Source: Sphingomonas oligoaromativorans
Lineage (GTDB): Bacteria > Pseudomonadota > Alphaproteobacteria > Sphingomonadales > Sphingomonadaceae
Reading direction: 5' to 3'
Length of the DNA: 64,000 nt
NCBI RefSeq assembly: GCF_011762195.1
Contig: NZ_JAASQK010000001.1
Location: 620,001-684,000, forward strand
Shown: in pieces, positions 40,049 through 49,487 of the stretch
Position numbering within the stretch: position 1 is the first letter of the stretch
Layout of the letters: each line of letters opens with the position of its first letter
Notes under the pieces: model-generated
What the model was told of the DNA's origin: nothing
The model's database searches: none
Seen by the model: only the letters and a program-made list of their open reading frames with translations
Position numbers and translations under genes: made by a program

Positions 40049-42457
40049 ATGACCGAGACTCTTCCTGTCCTGCCCCTGCGCGACATCGTCGTGTTTCCGC
40101 ACATGATCGTGCCGCTGTTCGTCGGCCGCGAGAAGTCGGTGGCGGCGCTGGAAACCGCGATGGCGGCGGACAAGTCCATTTTCCTGGTGGCCCAGCTCGA
40201 TCCGGCCGAGGACGATCCCGATCGCGCGGCGCTCTATGATCTTGGCGTGGTGGCCACTGTCCTCCAGCTTCTGAAGCTGCCGGACGGGACGGTCCGCGTG
40301 CTGGTCGAGGGGCGCCAGCGCGCCACGCTGGAAACGCTGGAGGCCGACGGCAAGCAGCTCACCGCCACGGTGGCTTTGGTCGAGGAGCAGGAGGGCGAGG
40401 GCGCCGAGACGCAGGCGCTGATGCGCTCCGTGGTCGACCAGTTCGATTCCTATGCCCGCCTCAACAAGAAGCTGCCGTCCGAGACGTCGACCCAGCTCAG
40501 CCAGGTCGAGGAGCCGTCGAAGCTTGCCGACATGGTCGCCGCCAATCTGGGCGTGAAGGTGTCCGACAAGCAGGCGCTGCTGGTCGAGGCCGATCCCGCC
40601 AAGCGGCTGGAGATGGCGTTCGCCTTCATGGAGGGCGAGCTTGGCGTGCTGAAGGTCGAGAAGAAGATCCGCTCGCGCGTGAAGCGCCAGATGGAGAAGA
40701 CCCAACGCGAATATTACCTCAACGAGCAGCTCAAGGCGATCCAGCGCGAGCTGGGTTCGGAGAGCGAGGAGGACGGCAACGAGGTCGCCGAACTCACGCA
40801 GAAGATCGCCAAGCTCAAGCTCTCCAAGGAAGCCCGCGCCAAGGCGACGGCCGAGCTGAAGAAGCTCAAGACGATGGCGCCGATGTCCGCCGAGGCGACG
40901 GTCGTGCGCAATTATCTCGACGTGCTGCTCGGCCTGCCATGGGGCAAGAAGAGCAAGGTCAAGCAGGACATCCCCGCCGCCGAGCGCATCCTCGACGAGG
41001 ATCATTATGCGCTGGAGAAGGTGAAGGAGCGCATCGTCGAATATCTCGCGGTGCAGGCGCGCACCAACAAGGTGAAGGGGCCGATCCTCTGCCTCGTCGG
41101 CCCGCCCGGCGTGGGCAAGACCTCGCTCGGCCGCAGCATCGCGAAGGCGACGGGGCGCGAGTTCGTGCGCCACTCGCTTGGCGGCGTGCGCGACGAGGCC
41201 GAGATTCGCGGCCATCGCCGGACCTATATCGGCTCGATGCCGGGCAAGATCGTCAACAATCTCAAGCGGGCAGGCACGAGCAACCCGCTCTTCCTGCTCG
41301 ATGAGATCGACAAGCTGGGCCAGGATTTCCGGGGCGATCCGGCGTCCGCGCTGCTGGAGGTGCTCGATCCCGAGCAGAACGCCAAGTTCCAGGATCATTA
41401 TCTGGAGATCGACATCGATCTTTCGGACGTGATGTTCGTCTGCACGGCGAACAGCCTGAACCTGCCGCAGCCACTGCTCGATCGCATGGAGATCATCCGC
41501 CTCGAAGGCTATACCGAGCAGGAGAAGCTGGAGATCGCCAAGGCGCACCTCATCAGCAAGCAGATCGAGGCGCATGGCCTGAAGGCCGGCGAGTTCACGC
41601 TCACCGACGACGGCCTACTGGCACTGATCCGCTACTACACGCGGGAAGCCGGCGTCCGCACGCTGGAACGCGAGATCGCGCGTCTCGCCCGCAAGGCGCT
41701 GCGCCGCATCCTGGAGAAGAAGGCCGAGACGGTCGTCATCGACGAGACCAACCTCGCCGAGTTCGCCGGTGTGCAGAAATATCGCTATGGCGTATCCGAG
41801 GAAGAGGACCAGATCGGCGCCGTCACCGGCCTCGCCTGGACCGAGGTGGGCGGCGAGTTGCTGACCATCGAGGCCGTCACCGTACCGGGTAAGGGGCTGA
41901 TCCAGACCACCGGCAAGCTCGGCGACGTGATGAAGGAAAGCGTCCAGGCGGCGTACAGCTTCGTCAAGGCGCGGTCGCCGGCCTATGGCGTCCGCCCGAG
42001 CCTGTTCGCGCGCAAGGACGTCCATATCCACCTGCCGGAAGGCGCGGTGCCCAAGGATGGCCCGTCGGCGGGCATCGGCCTTGCGACCGCGATCATCTCG
42101 ACGCTGACCGGCGTCGCGGTGCGCCGCGACGTGGCGATGACGGGCGAGGTGACGCTGCGCGGCCGTGTGCTGCCGATCGGCGGGCTCAAGGAGAAGCTGC
42201 TGGCGGCGCTGCGCGGCGGCATCCGCACCGTGCTCATCCCGGCCGAGAACGAGAAGGATCTCGCCGAGATTCCCGCCTCGATCAAGGATGGTCTGGAGAT
42301 CGTGCCGGTCAAGCATCTCGATGAAGTGCTGGCCCGCGCGCTCGTCTCCCCGATCGATCCGATCGAGTGGACCGAGGCCGATGAACTTGCCGCCGAACCC
42401 CCTGCGGGGATCGCTCAGCGTGGTGAATCGACGGGTGACCCTGCAATTCGTCACTGA
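40049..42457 (+). CDS. lon: ATP-dependent protease Lon
   Basis: The 802-residue LonA protease. The N-terminal substrate-binding domain starts [20 protein letters not shown]. The AAA+ module has Walker [15 protein letters not shown] and Walker [13 protein letters not shown]. The proteolytic domain has Ser673 in [10 protein letters not shown] and the Lys about residue 716 in [15 protein letters not shown]. It degrades misfolded and regulatory proteins. ATG 40049 ([12 protein letters not shown]) is fixed by family alignment. A 10-bp hairpin follows the stop, then hup. Confidence 0.97.
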   Translation: MTETLPVLPLRDIVVFPHMIVPLFVGREKSVAALETAMAADKSIFLVAQLDPAEDDPDRAALYDLGVVATVLQLLKLPDGTVRVLVEGRQRATLETLEADGKQLTATVALVEEQEGEGAETQALMRSVVDQFDSYARLNKKLPSETSTQLSQVEEPSKLADMVAANLGVKVSDKQALLVEADPAKRLEMAFAFMEGELGVLKVEKKIRSRVKRQMEKTQREYYLNEQLKAIQRELGSESEEDGNEVAELTQKIAKLKLSKEARAKATAELKKLKTMAPMSAEATVVRNYLDVLLGLPWGKKSKVKQDIPAAERILDEDHYALEKVKERIVEYLAVQARTNKVKGPILCLVGPPGVGKTSLGRSIAKATGREFVRHSLGGVRDEAEIRGHRRTYIGSMPGKIVNNLKRAGTSNPLFLLDEIDKLGQDFRGDPASALLEVLDPEQNAKFQDHYLEIDIDLSDVMFVCTANSLNLPQPLLDRMEIIRLEGYTEQEKLEIAKAHLISKQIEAHGLKAGEFTLTDDGLLALIRYYTREAGVRTLEREIARLARKALRRILEKKAETVVIDETNLAEFAGVQKYRYGVSEEEDQIGAVTGLAWTEVGGELLTIEAVTVPGKGLIQTTGKLGDVMKESVQAAYSFVKARSPAYGVRPSLFARKDVHIHLPEGAVPKDGPSAGIGLATAIISTLTGVAVRRDVAMTGEVTLRGRVLPIGGLKEKLLAALRGGIRTVLIPAENEKDLAEIPASIKDGLEIVPVKHLDEVLARALVSPIDPIEWTEADELAAEPPAGIAQRGESTGDPAIRH

Positions 42458-42479
42458 TTTCGTCGTTTGAGCGCATGAA

Positions 42480-42506
42480 TGGGGCGAGTTTGCTTGACTC
42501 GCCCCA
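42480..42506 (+). terminator. Hairpin after lon
   Basis: TGGGGCGAGT at 42480-42489 pairs perfectly with ACTCGCCCCA at 42497-42506. No T-run is directly adjacent (AAATAGTC follows), so terminator strength is uncertain. Confidence 0.4.
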
Positions 42507-42607
42507 AATAGTCATCGTTTTCTCTGCACGCTGTGATTCTGGCGGTGCGCCGCGGGAATATGCACGTCGGTCCGATCCCGGACTAAGAAGCAGGGGGTCC
42601 TTGAAGG

Positions 42608-42880
42608 ATGAATAAGCAAGAGCTTATCGGCGCGGTTGCGGAGTCCGCCGGCCTTACCCGGAACGATGCCGGCAAGGCGGTCGAGAGCGTGTTCGACAGC
42701 ATCAGCAGCGCGCTCAAGAAGGGCGACGAAGTGCGGCTTGTCGGTTTCGGCACCTTCTCCGTCAGCAAGCGCAAGGCATCGACGGGGCGCAATCCCCGGA
42801 CGGGCGAACCCATGTCCATCTCCGCTTCCACCCAGCCCAAGTTCAAGGCGGGCAAGGGCCTCAAGGACGCGGTCAACTGA
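42608..42880 (+). CDS. hup: DNA-binding protein HU
   Basis: A 90-residue histone-like HU protein that bends and compacts DNA as a dimer. The typical N terminus MNKQELIGAVAESAGLT, the VGFGTFSVSKRKA core and the arm GRNPRTGEPMSISASTQPKF are all present. The gene lies directly after lon, as in many proteobacteria (hupB position), and is followed by an intrinsic terminator. Confidence 0.97.
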   Translation: MNKQELIGAVAESAGLTRNDAGKAVESVFDSISSALKKGDEVRLVGFGTFSVSKRKASTGRNPRTGEPMSISASTQPKFKAGKGLKDAVN

Positions 42881-42888
42881 ACGTGCGA

Positions 42889-42928
42889 AAGAGCGGCTGG
42901 CGCAGGGGCCAGCCGCTCTTTTTTATTT
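42889..42928 (+). terminator. Intrinsic terminator of hup
   Basis: AAGAGCGGCTGGC at 42889-42901 pairs with GCCAGCCGCTCTT at 42908-42920, followed by TTTTATTTTTG. It is the clearest rho-independent terminator in the window, with a 13-bp stem. Confidence 0.92.
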
Positions 42929-43053
42929 TTGTGACAAAGAGGCGCTGGACAGCCGGGTTGAGGCGCGCTAACCGCCCCACACCGACGGGGCGCTGGCCTT
43001 GTCGCTCTCCGGCGGAGCATCGGTTTTCCCGGTAACAGCCGGTATCAGGACGT

Positions 43054-43128
43054 GGGCGCGTAGCTCAGCGGTAGAGCACACCCTTCACACGGGTGGGGTC
43101 ACAGGTTCAATCCCTGTCGCGCCCACCA
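43054..43128 (+). tRNA. tRNA-Val (anticodon CAC)
   Basis: A 75-nt cloverleaf with encoded CCA. The acceptor stem GGGCGCG pairs with CGCGCCC. The D-arm is GCTC/GAGC. The anticodon stem CACCC/GGGTG encloses TTCACAC, anticodon CAC. The T-arm is ACAGG TTCAATC CCTGT. Confidence 0.96.
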
Positions 43129-43304
43129 CGTCCTTATCCATTCCCCATCAACGGTGATGAGCAGGCGGCTTTCGGTCTCGGCCGAGGGCGTGCAATGTGG
43201 TCTCCACCCATCGCCTTGCGGAAGGCGGGATGTCCCCGGCCTGCCTCCGGGGCGGATCGCTGCGGGCACCGTGAAAGATAATTGCAAACAAGTGCCAACA
43301 TGCC

Positions 43305-43333
43305 TTGACGGCCGCCCCTGAGCCCTCCTAAGG
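43305..43333 (+). promoter_or_regulatory. Likely promoter of tRNA-His
   Basis: TTGACG at 43305-43310 is followed after 17 nt by CTAAGG at 43328-43333, 29 nt before the tRNA. The -35 is strong and the -10 is degenerate, which is common for stable-RNA promoters in this group. Confidence 0.45.
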
Positions 43334-43362
43334 GGGCGCCACGCTGCCGACGACGGCTTCGT

Positions 43363-43440
43363 GGCGATCGTAGCTCAATTGGTTAGAGCGCCGGTTTGTG
43401 GTACCGGAGGTTGCGGGTTCAATCCCCGTCGATCGCCCCA
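43363..43440 (+). tRNA. tRNA-His (anticodon GTG)
   Basis: A 78-nt tRNA with an encoded CCA. The 8-bp acceptor stem GGCGATCG/CGATCGCC includes the extra G at position -1 opposite C73, the identity element for histidyl-tRNA synthetase. The anticodon stem CCGGT/ACCGG encloses TTGTGGT, giving anticodon GTG. Confidence 0.96.
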
Positions 43441-43531
43441 TCGTCTCCCCTTCAGCGGACAGCGCGACTAGGGGATATGTGAGCCGGGCTCCCATGGTCA
43501 TCCTGAAAGGACCGGCCAAAGGTTGAGCGCA

Positions 43532-44581
43532 ATGGCCCCCTGGGAATATCCCGATTTCGACGAGCATGAAGGTGTCCATTTCTTCCGGGACGCCGCCTCG
43601 GGCCTTTCGGCGATCATCGCCGTCCACTCGACCGCTCTTGGCGCCGCGGCCGGTGGTTGCCGTTACTGGACCTACGCCCGTTCGGACGAGGCGATCACGG
43701 ATGCGCTGCGCCTGTCGCGCGGCATGAGCTACAAGAACGCCATGGCCGGCCTGCCGATGGGCGGCGGCAAGGCGGTGATCCTCGCAGACGCCGCGCGCCC
43801 GAAGTCGTCTGAGCTGCTCGCGGCGTTCGGCAAGGCGGTCGACAGCCTCGGTGGCCGTTACATCACGGCGGAGGATGTCGGCATCTCGGACGCCGACATG
43901 GTGCAGATCTCCAAGCACACCAGGCACGTCTCCGGCCTGCCGGTGGCGGGCGCCGGCGACGCGGGTGGCGATCCCGGCCCGTTCACCGCGATGGGTGTCT
44001 ATCTGGGCGTGAAGGCTGCCGTGCGCCGCGCGCTGAAGCGGGATGACATGGCGGGCGTGCATGTCGCCATCCAGGGCGTCGGCAGCGTCGGTGGCGGCCT
44101 TGCCCGTCTGCTCGCCAAGGACGGCGCGAAGCTGACCCTGGCCGACGTCAACGCCGATCGCGCCAGGGCGCTGGCGGCGGATCTGGGCGGCGAGGCCGTG
44201 CCGGCGGATTCGATCCTGACCGTGGAAGCCGACGTCGTCAGCCCCTGCGCGCTGGGCGCGATCCTGACCGCCGAGAGCATCGCGGCGCTCAAGACCCCGA
44301 TCATCGCGGGCGGCGCCAACAACCAGCTCGCGACGCCGGAAGACGGCTGGCGCCTCCATGCGCGCGGCATCACCTACGCGCCGGACTATGTCATCAACGC
44401 GGGCGGCATCATCAATGTCGGCCTCGAATATCTGGGCCATGGCGACCGTGCCGAGGTCGAGAAGCGGATCGCGGAAATCCCCGGCCGCCTCGACAAGGTG
44501 TGGGAAGAGAGCGCCTCGATCAGCGAGCCGTCGTCGATCGTCGCCGATCGCATGGCGCAGCGCCTGATCGGTCGCGGCTGA
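43532..44581 (+). CDS. Leucine/phenylalanine/valine dehydrogenase family (Glu/Leu/Phe/Val DH)
   Basis: A 349-residue NAD-dependent amino acid dehydrogenase that oxidatively deaminates branched-chain or aromatic amino acids. The catalytic Lys is in SYKNAMAGLPMGGGKAVI, and the Asp part is RYITAEDVGISDADM. The NAD Rossmann motif is VAIQGVGSVGGGLARLLAKD. ATG 43532 is chosen: AAAGG lies about 10 nt before it, while a TTG at 43523 is too near that site. Specificity (Leu, Val or Phe) cannot be read. A hairpin at 44591-44615 follows. Confidence 0.9.
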   Translation: MAPWEYPDFDEHEGVHFFRDAASGLSAIIAVHSTALGAAAGGCRYWTYARSDEAITDALRLSRGMSYKNAMAGLPMGGGKAVILADAARPKSSELLAAFGKAVDSLGGRYITAEDVGISDADMVQISKHTRHVSGLPVAGAGDAGGDPGPFTAMGVYLGVKAAVRRALKRDDMAGVHVAIQGVGSVGGGLARLLAKDGAKLTLADVNADRARALAADLGGEAVPADSILTVEADVVSPCALGAILTAESIAALKTPIIAGGANNQLATPEDGWRLHARGITYAPDYVINAGGIINVGLEYLGHGDRAEVEKRIAEIPGRLDKVWEESASISEPSSIVADRMAQRLIGRG

Positions 44582-44590
44582 TCTGCGAAG

Positions 44591-44615
44591 CTGGGGAAGT
44601 CGACGGCTTCCCCAG
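44591..44615 (+). terminator. Hairpin between dehydrogenase and ccmC
   Basis: CTGGGGAAG at 44591-44599 pairs with CTTCCCCAG at 44607-44615. No T-run follows, so it may only weaken read-through into the ccm operon. Confidence 0.4.
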
Positions 44616-44648
44616 CGCCTCGGCTCCGCGTAAGGCTATGGCAGAGCC

Positions 44649-45368
44649 ATGCACGTCTTCGCGAATCCCGCCCGTTTTCTCTCGATCGCGCGCCCGCTGA
44701 CCGGCTGGTTCGGCTGGTGCGGTGCGGTGCTGATCGCCGTGGGCTTGGGCGCGGGCCTGTTCCTGACGCCGGTCGATTATCTCCAGGGCCAGACGGTCCG
44801 CATCATGTATGTCCATGTGCCGGCCGCGTGGCTCGGCATGGCGGGCTGGAGCGGCATCGCGGTCGCGAGCCTGGCCGAACTGGTCTGGCGGCATCCGCTG
44901 GCCGGGGTCGCGGGCCGCGCAGTGGCGCTGCCGGGGGCGGTGTTCACCGCGATCTGCCTTGCGAGCGGCTCGATCTGGGGGCGCCCGACCTGGGGCACCT
45001 GGTGGGAGTGGGACGGGCGGCTGACCTCGATGCTGGTGCTGCTGTTCCTCTACATCGCCTATATCGCGCTGGCCGATGCGGTCGCCGAGCGGGGCGGGCA
45101 GGCGCGGGTGGCGGCGATCTTCGGGCTGGTCGGTGCGGTGAACCTTCCGATCATCCATTTCTCGGTGCTGTGGTGGCGCACGCTCCATCAGGGGCAGAGC
45201 ATCGGCTTCACCGGATCGACCATCGATCCCGCGATCCTCTGGCCGCTGCCGATCGCGCTTGCGGGCTTCACGCTGCTGTTCGGCGCGATCGTGCTGATGC
45301 GGATGCGCGCGGCGCTGGCGCGAGGCAAGGTCGAGGCGCGGCTGCGGCGGCTGGGGAGTGCGGCATGA
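44649..45368 (+). CDS. ccmC: Heme exporter / cytochrome c maturation protein CcmC
   Basis: A 239-residue inner-membrane protein with six helices that hands heme to CcmE. The tryptophan-rich heme-binding loop is in GRPTWGTWWEWDGRLTS, with a flanking His in YVHVPAAWLGMAG and another in NLPIIHFSVLWWRTLHQG. First gene of ccmC-D-E-F-G-H-I, all overlapping by a few bases. ccmA and ccmB are not adjacent. Confidence 0.96.
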   Translation: MHVFANPARFLSIARPLTGWFGWCGAVLIAVGLGAGLFLTPVDYLQGQTVRIMYVHVPAAWLGMAGWSGIAVASLAELVWRHPLAGVAGRAVALPGAVFTAICLASGSIWGRPTWGTWWEWDGRLTSMLVLLFLYIAYIALADAVAERGGQARVAAIFGLVGAVNLPIIHFSVLWWRTLHQGQSIGFTGSTIDPAILWPLPIALAGFTLLFGAIVLMRMRAALARGKVEARLRRLGSAA

Positions 45369-45493
45369 GCCAGTGGCCCTTCGTGATCGCGGCCTATGCG
45401 GTCGCCATTGCCGGCACGCTGGCGCTCGCCATTGGGAGCTTCGTGTCGATGCGTCGCGCCGAGCGGGCGGCGGAGGCTCTGAAGCGTCGATGA
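45365..45493 (+). CDS. ccmD: Heme exporter protein CcmD
   Basis: A 42-residue single-helix membrane protein (MSQWPFVIAAYAVAIAGTLA, then a basic tail RRAERAAEALKRR). This is the standard shape of CcmD, which holds CcmE in the CcmABC complex. The ATG overlaps the ccmC stop, and its stop overlaps the ccmE ATG (ATGA both times). Its short size makes it easy to miss. Confidence 0.92.
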   Translation: MSQWPFVIAAYAVAIAGTLALAIGSFVSMRRAERAAEALKRR

Positions 45494-45924
45494 AGGCCAA
45501 GAACCAGAGGCTGGTGCTCGTGCTGGCGGCGACGGGCGCTCTCGTCGCAGCGGCGCTGCTCGCCATGTCGGCGCTGAAGGATCAGGCTTCCTATTTCTAC
45601 ACGCCGGGAGACGCCGTGCGCGATCATGTCGCGCTCGGCCAGCAGATCCGGCTGGGCGGGATGGTCGAGAAGGGATCGCTCCACCGCGAGGCCGATGGCG
45701 TGACCATTTCCTTCCGCGTGACCGACGGCGCGGCGAGCGTCGCCGCGCGCTACACCGGCATCGTGCCGGACCTGTTCCGCGAAGGCTCGGGCGTGGTGGC
45801 GGAGGGGCGCTTCATCGCGCCCGGAAGCTTTGTCGCCGACACCATCCTCGCCAAGCATGACGAGCGCTATATGCCGCCGCAGGTCGCGGGCTCGATGCAC
45901 GAAGCCAAGAGCCTGAAGCCATGA
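45490..45924 (+). CDS. ccmE: Cytochrome c maturation heme chaperone CcmE
   Basis: A 144-residue periplasmic heme chaperone anchored by an N-terminal helix (residues 8-28). It has the OB-fold and the heme-binding HxxxY motif: His123 and Tyr127 in AKHDERYMPP. The protein carries heme covalently from CcmC to CcmF. Start and stop both overlap neighbours by 4 nt. Confidence 0.96.
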   Translation: MKAKNQRLVLVLAATGALVAAALLAMSALKDQASYFYTPGDAVRDHVALGQQIRLGGMVEKGSLHREADGVTISFRVTDGAASVAARYTGIVPDLFREGSGVVAEGRFIAPGSFVADTILAKHDERYMPPQVAGSMHEAKSLKP

Positions 45925-47858
45925 TCGCCGAAACCGGGCTCGCGGCCCTCTGGATCGCCGCCGCGCTGGCGCTGTTGCAGGCGTGTCTGGGGTTGGGCGC
46001 TCTGGGGCGCGAGGGCGCGCCGCTGATGCGTGCCGTGCGACCGGTGGCGGTGGTGCAGGCGCTGATGACGCTGACGGCGTTCGGGGCACTGCTGCTGGTC
46101 TTCTGGCGGACCGACCTGTCGGTGAAGCTGGTCGCCGAGGAAAGCGCCACGACGCTTCCGGCGATGTACCGGATCGCGGGCGCATGGGGGAACCATGAGG
46201 GCTCGATGCTGCTCTGGGTGACGATCCTGGCGCTGTCGGGCGCGGCGGTGGCGCTGCTCGAACGGCGTCTGCCGGAGCGGACACTTGCCGCGACCATCGC
46301 CGCGCAGGCCGTGATCGCGCTGGGTTTCTTCGCCTTCCTGCTCTTCTCGTCCAACCCCTTCGCGCGGCTTCCCGTGCCGCCGGTGGAGGGGAGCGGCTTC
46401 AATCCGTTGCTGCAAGACCCAGGCTTGGCCTTCCATCCGCCAACGCTCTATGTCGGCTATGTCGGGCTGTCGGTGGCCTTCTCCTTCGCTGTCGGCGCGC
46501 TGCTGACGCGCGATGTCGGGCCGGCCTTTGCCCGCGCGATGCGGCCGTGGGTGCTGGGCGCGTGGGTGTTCCTGACGATCGGTATCACGGCGGGCAGCTA
46601 CTGGGCCTATTATGAGTTGGGCTGGGGCGGCTGGTGGTTCTGGGATCCGACCGAGAACGCCTCGCTGATGCCGTGGCTCGCGGCGACGGCGCTGCTCCAT
46701 TCGGTGACGGTGCTGGCGACGCGTGATGGCCTGCGCGCATGGACGGTGATGCTGGCGGTGGTCGCCTTCTCGATGAGCATGGTGGGGACGTTCCTCGTCC
46801 GCTCGGGCATCCTGACGAGTGTCCATGCCTTCGCGCTGGACCCGCGGCGGGGAGCGTTCATCCTCGTGCTGCTGGCGCTCTACATCGGTGGGGCGCTGGC
46901 GCTGTTCGGTGCGCGCATCGCGACCGTGAAGGAAGGCAACCGCTTCGATCCGGTGAGCCGCGAGGGCGCGCTGGTGGTGAACAATCTGCTGCTCTCGGCG
47001 ATCCTCGGCATCGTGCTGATCGGCACGCTCTATCCGCTCGCCGTGGAGAGCATGACCGGCGAGAAGCTGTCGGTCGGCCCGCCCTATTTCAACGCCGCGG
47101 CGGGGCCGCTGGCGTTGATCCTCGTGGCGCTGGTCGCGGTCGGGCCGGTGATGCGCTGGCGGCGCGAAGACGTGGCAGCCGTGGCGCGTCGGGTAGCTGT
47201 TCCGGGGGCGATCACGCTCATGGCGCTGGTCGCGGTGCTGCTGCTCGCGCCGGGGATGCGGTTGCTGCCGCTCCTCGGCCTCGTGCTGGCGGTTGGAACG
47301 GGCGCCGCGAGCATCGCGCCGCTTTGGAAGCGCAACCTGCGGCGCACGCCGCTCTTCACCTGGGGCATGGTGGTGGCGCATCTCGGCGTCTCGGTGAGCC
47401 TTGCCGGCATGGCGTCGGAGAGCGCCTTCACCAAGGAGACGCTGGTTGCCGCGCGACCGGGGGAGACGGTGCGGGTCGGCCCCTATGTGGTCTGTTTCGC
47501 GGCGATCGATCCGGTGGCGGCGGAGAACTACACGGCGGTGCAGGCGACGCTGATCGCGACGCGCGGCGCGGCGCAACCCATCACGCTTCAGCCTGAGCAG
47601 CGCACCTTCGACAATCCGCCGCAGCAGACCAGCGAAAGCGCCATCGCCACCCGCCTCGACGGCCAGCTCTATGCGGTGGTGGGCGAACAGGTGCCCGGTG
47701 GACGCTGGCAGCTTCGCCTGTGGTGGAAGCCGTTCGTGACCTTGATCTGGGCGGGCGGCGCGCTGATCGCGCTCGGTGGGGCGCTGTCGCTGCTCGGGCG
47801 GACCTTGCCGCGACGCCGGCCGAAGGTCGAGCAAGACGGCTATGCGAGGGCCTATTGA
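45921..47858 (+). CDS. ccmF: Cytochrome c heme lyase subunit CcmF
   Basis: A 645-residue polytopic membrane protein that joins heme to apocytochrome c. The WWD heme motif lies in GGWWFWDPTENASLMPWLAA. Conserved His-bearing loops include GAWGNHEGSMLLWVTILALS and GLAFHPPTLYVGYVG. Length is normal. The TGA overlaps the ccmG start (TGATG). Confidence 0.97.
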   Translation: MIAETGLAALWIAAALALLQACLGLGALGREGAPLMRAVRPVAVVQALMTLTAFGALLLVFWRTDLSVKLVAEESATTLPAMYRIAGAWGNHEGSMLLWVTILALSGAAVALLERRLPERTLAATIAAQAVIALGFFAFLLFSSNPFARLPVPPVEGSGFNPLLQDPGLAFHPPTLYVGYVGLSVAFSFAVGALLTRDVGPAFARAMRPWVLGAWVFLTIGITAGSYWAYYELGWGGWWFWDPTENASLMPWLAATALLHSVTVLATRDGLRAWTVMLAVVAFSMSMVGTFLVRSGILTSVHAFALDPRRGAFILVLLALYIGGALALFGARIATVKEGNRFDPVSREGALVVNNLLLSAILGIVLIGTLYPLAVESMTGEKLSVGPPYFNAAAGPLALILVALVAVGPVMRWRREDVAAVARRVAVPGAITLMALVAVLLLAPGMRLLPLLGLVLAVGTGAASIAPLWKRNLRRTPLFTWGMVVAHLGVSVSLAGMASESAFTKETLVAARPGETVRVGPYVVCFAAIDPVAAENYTAVQATLIATRGAAQPITLQPEQRTFDNPPQQTSESAIATRLDGQLYAVVGEQVPGGRWQLRLWWKPFVTLIWAGGALIALGGALSLLGRTLPRRRPKVEQDGYARAY

Positions 47859-48391
47859 TGAAGACGGTGCGCATCCTCCTCTGGCTGCCGCTGGTCGCCT
47901 TTCTGGCCATTCTCGGGCTCGTTTCGTCCGGGCTGCTCAAGCCGCACGACACCACCGTCGTGTCGCAGATGGTGGGCAAGCCGCTGCCCGCCTTCACGTT
48001 GGCCTCCGCGCGGACGGGCGAGGGGGCGGTGACGGGCAAGGGCTTTGCCGACGGCCGGCCGCGCCTGCTCAACATCTTCGGAAGCTGGTGCGTGCCCTGC
48101 ATCGCCGAGGCGCCGCAACTGATGGCGCTGAAGCAGGCGGGCGTGACCATCGAAGGCATCGCCGTGCGCGATCGGCCGGGCGACGTCGGCGAGTTCCTCC
48201 AGCGCAACGGTGATCCTTACGATCGCATCGGCCTTGACGATCAAGCGGTGTTGCAGGTGGCGCTCGGCTCCTCGGGCGTGCCGGAGAGTTTCCTGATCGA
48301 CGGCAAGGGGATCATCCGCGCCCAGCATATCGGCGAGATCCGGCCCGAGGACGTGCCCGGCCTGATCGAAACCCTCAAGGCCATACGATGA
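47858..48391 (+). CDS. ccmG: Thiol:disulfide interchange protein CcmG (DsbE)
   Basis: A 177-residue membrane-anchored periplasmic thioredoxin-fold protein. N-terminal anchor at residues 5-25, redox site WCVPC in IFGSWCVPCIAEAPQLMALK, and the cis-Pro loop GSSGVPESFLIDGKG. It reduces the CXXCH cysteines of apocytochrome c together with CcmH. The ATG overlaps the ccmF stop. Confidence 0.96.
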   Translation: MKTVRILLWLPLVAFLAILGLVSSGLLKPHDTTVVSQMVGKPLPAFTLASARTGEGAVTGKGFADGRPRLLNIFGSWCVPCIAEAPQLMALKQAGVTIEGIAVRDRPGDVGEFLQRNGDPYDRIGLDDQAVLQVALGSSGVPESFLIDGKGIIRAQHIGEIRPEDVPGLIETLKAIR

Positions 48392-48801
48392 GGCGGCGGT
48401 TCGCGCTTGCGGCGCTGCTGCTGGCCCCGGCGGCGCTCCGCGCCGATCCGGTGCTGGCGCCCGAGCCACTCGCCTATACGCAGCTTCCCGATGCGAAGCA
48501 GGAGGCCAGGGCGCAGGCGTTGATGCAGACGCTGCGCTGCGTCGTCTGCCAGGGCCAGTCGATCGCGGACAGCGACGCCGATCTCGCCGGAGATATGCGC
48601 GCCATCGTCCGCCAAAGGATCGCGGCGGGGGAGAGCCCGGAGGCGATCCGCGCCTGGATGGTGGCACGCTATGGTCGCTGGGTGAGCTACAGGCCGACGG
48701 TCGAACCGGTGACATGGCCGCTGTGGGGAGCGCCGCTGGTGCTGCTCCTGATCGGCGGCTTCCTCGCCCGGCAGGCTTTCCGGCGGCGGAGGCGCGGATG
48801 A
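48388..48801 (+). CDS. ccmH: Cytochrome c maturation protein CcmH (CycL)
   Basis: A 137-residue protein with a signal peptide, the LRCVVCQGQSIADSDADLA redox motif (CxxC), and a C-terminal membrane helix (LWGAPLVLLLIGGFLA). This is the short CycL-type form of CcmH, with the TPR part encoded separately by ccmI. It works with CcmG and CcmF in heme ligation. Stop overlaps the ccmI start. Confidence 0.95.
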   Translation: MRRRFALAALLLAPAALRADPVLAPEPLAYTQLPDAKQEARAQALMQTLRCVVCQGQSIADSDADLAGDMRAIVRQRIAAGESPEAIRAWMVARYGRWVSYRPTVEPVTWPLWGAPLVLLLIGGFLARQAFRRRRRG

Positions 48802-49445
48802 GCGGCTGGATCGCCTTCGCCGTGTTGGGCGCGCTGGTGCTGCTGCTTTTGTGGCGGCCGGGGCGGCTCGACAGGTCGGTGCTGATGCTGGTCGGCGCGG
48901 CGCTGTTCGTGGCGGCGGCGGGCTATGTCTGGCAGGGGAGCCCCGGCGAGGCGGGGGCGCCGGCCGCCGGGCGGGAGGCGCCGATGCGGCAGGACGGCTT
49001 GTTCGCGGCGGAGCGGCAGTTGTTCCTGAGCAAATTCGGCGAGACGGGCGCGGTTCTCGCCACCGCCGACGCCTTCAACCGCATGAACGAGGACGAGGCC
49101 GCCGCCGGCCTGCTCCGCAACGCGATCCGCAAGCGGCCCAAGGATGTGGATCTGCGCATCGGCTACGCCCATGCGCTGTTCGTGGTGGCGCAGGGCAATG
49201 TGACACCCGCCGTCGCTCTCGCCTTCGATCGGGCCGAGGCGCTCGCGCCGCAGAGCCCGGCGCCACGCTATTTCCGTGGGCTGGTGCAGGTGGAGGCGGG
49301 CGATCTCGCCGGAGCCGAGCGTACCTGGCAGTCGCTCTACGACAGCCTGCCGGCCGATTCGCAATGGCGGACGCCGCTGGCCAGGCGGCTGATGGCCTTC
49401 GAGGTGGTCCGCGCCGCCGACGCCCGGCAGGCCGTGCACCCGTAA
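48798..49445 (+). CDS. ccmI: Cytochrome c maturation protein CcmI (TPR domain, CycH)
   Basis: A 215-residue protein with two N-terminal membrane helices (about residues 3-17 and 24-42) and TPR repeats from about residue 75 (NRMNEDEAAAGLLRNAIRKR, GYAHALFVVAQGNVTPAVAL). CcmI binds the C terminus of apocytochrome c. It is shorter than many CycH proteins but complete. Last gene of the ccm operon, followed by a terminator hairpin. Confidence 0.88.
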   Translation: MSGWIAFAVLGALVLLLLWRPGRLDRSVLMLVGAALFVAAAGYVWQGSPGEAGAPAAGREAPMRQDGLFAAERQLFLSKFGETGAVLATADAFNRMNEDEAAAGLLRNAIRKRPKDVDLRIGYAHALFVVAQGNVTPAVALAFDRAEALAPQSPAPRYFRGLVQVEAGDLAGAERTWQSLYDSLPADSQWRTPLARRLMAFEVVRAADARQAVHP

Positions 49446-49451
49446 GGAAGA

Positions 49452-49477
49452 CCGGCCGGGAGCGCGCGCCCGGCCGG
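49452..49477. terminator. Bidirectional hairpin between ccmI and ald
   Basis: CCGGCCGGG at 49452-49460 pairs with CCCGGCCGG at 49469-49477. It sits 6 nt after the ccmI stop and 10 nt from the convergent ald stop. Confidence 0.6.
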
Positions 49478-49487
49478 CCCGTTCCGC

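Noticed and set aside
37805-42880. Possible mobile or horizontally acquired origin of the clp-lon-hup block
   Set aside because: Composition is uniform and the gene order is a normal vertical arrangement in proteobacteria.
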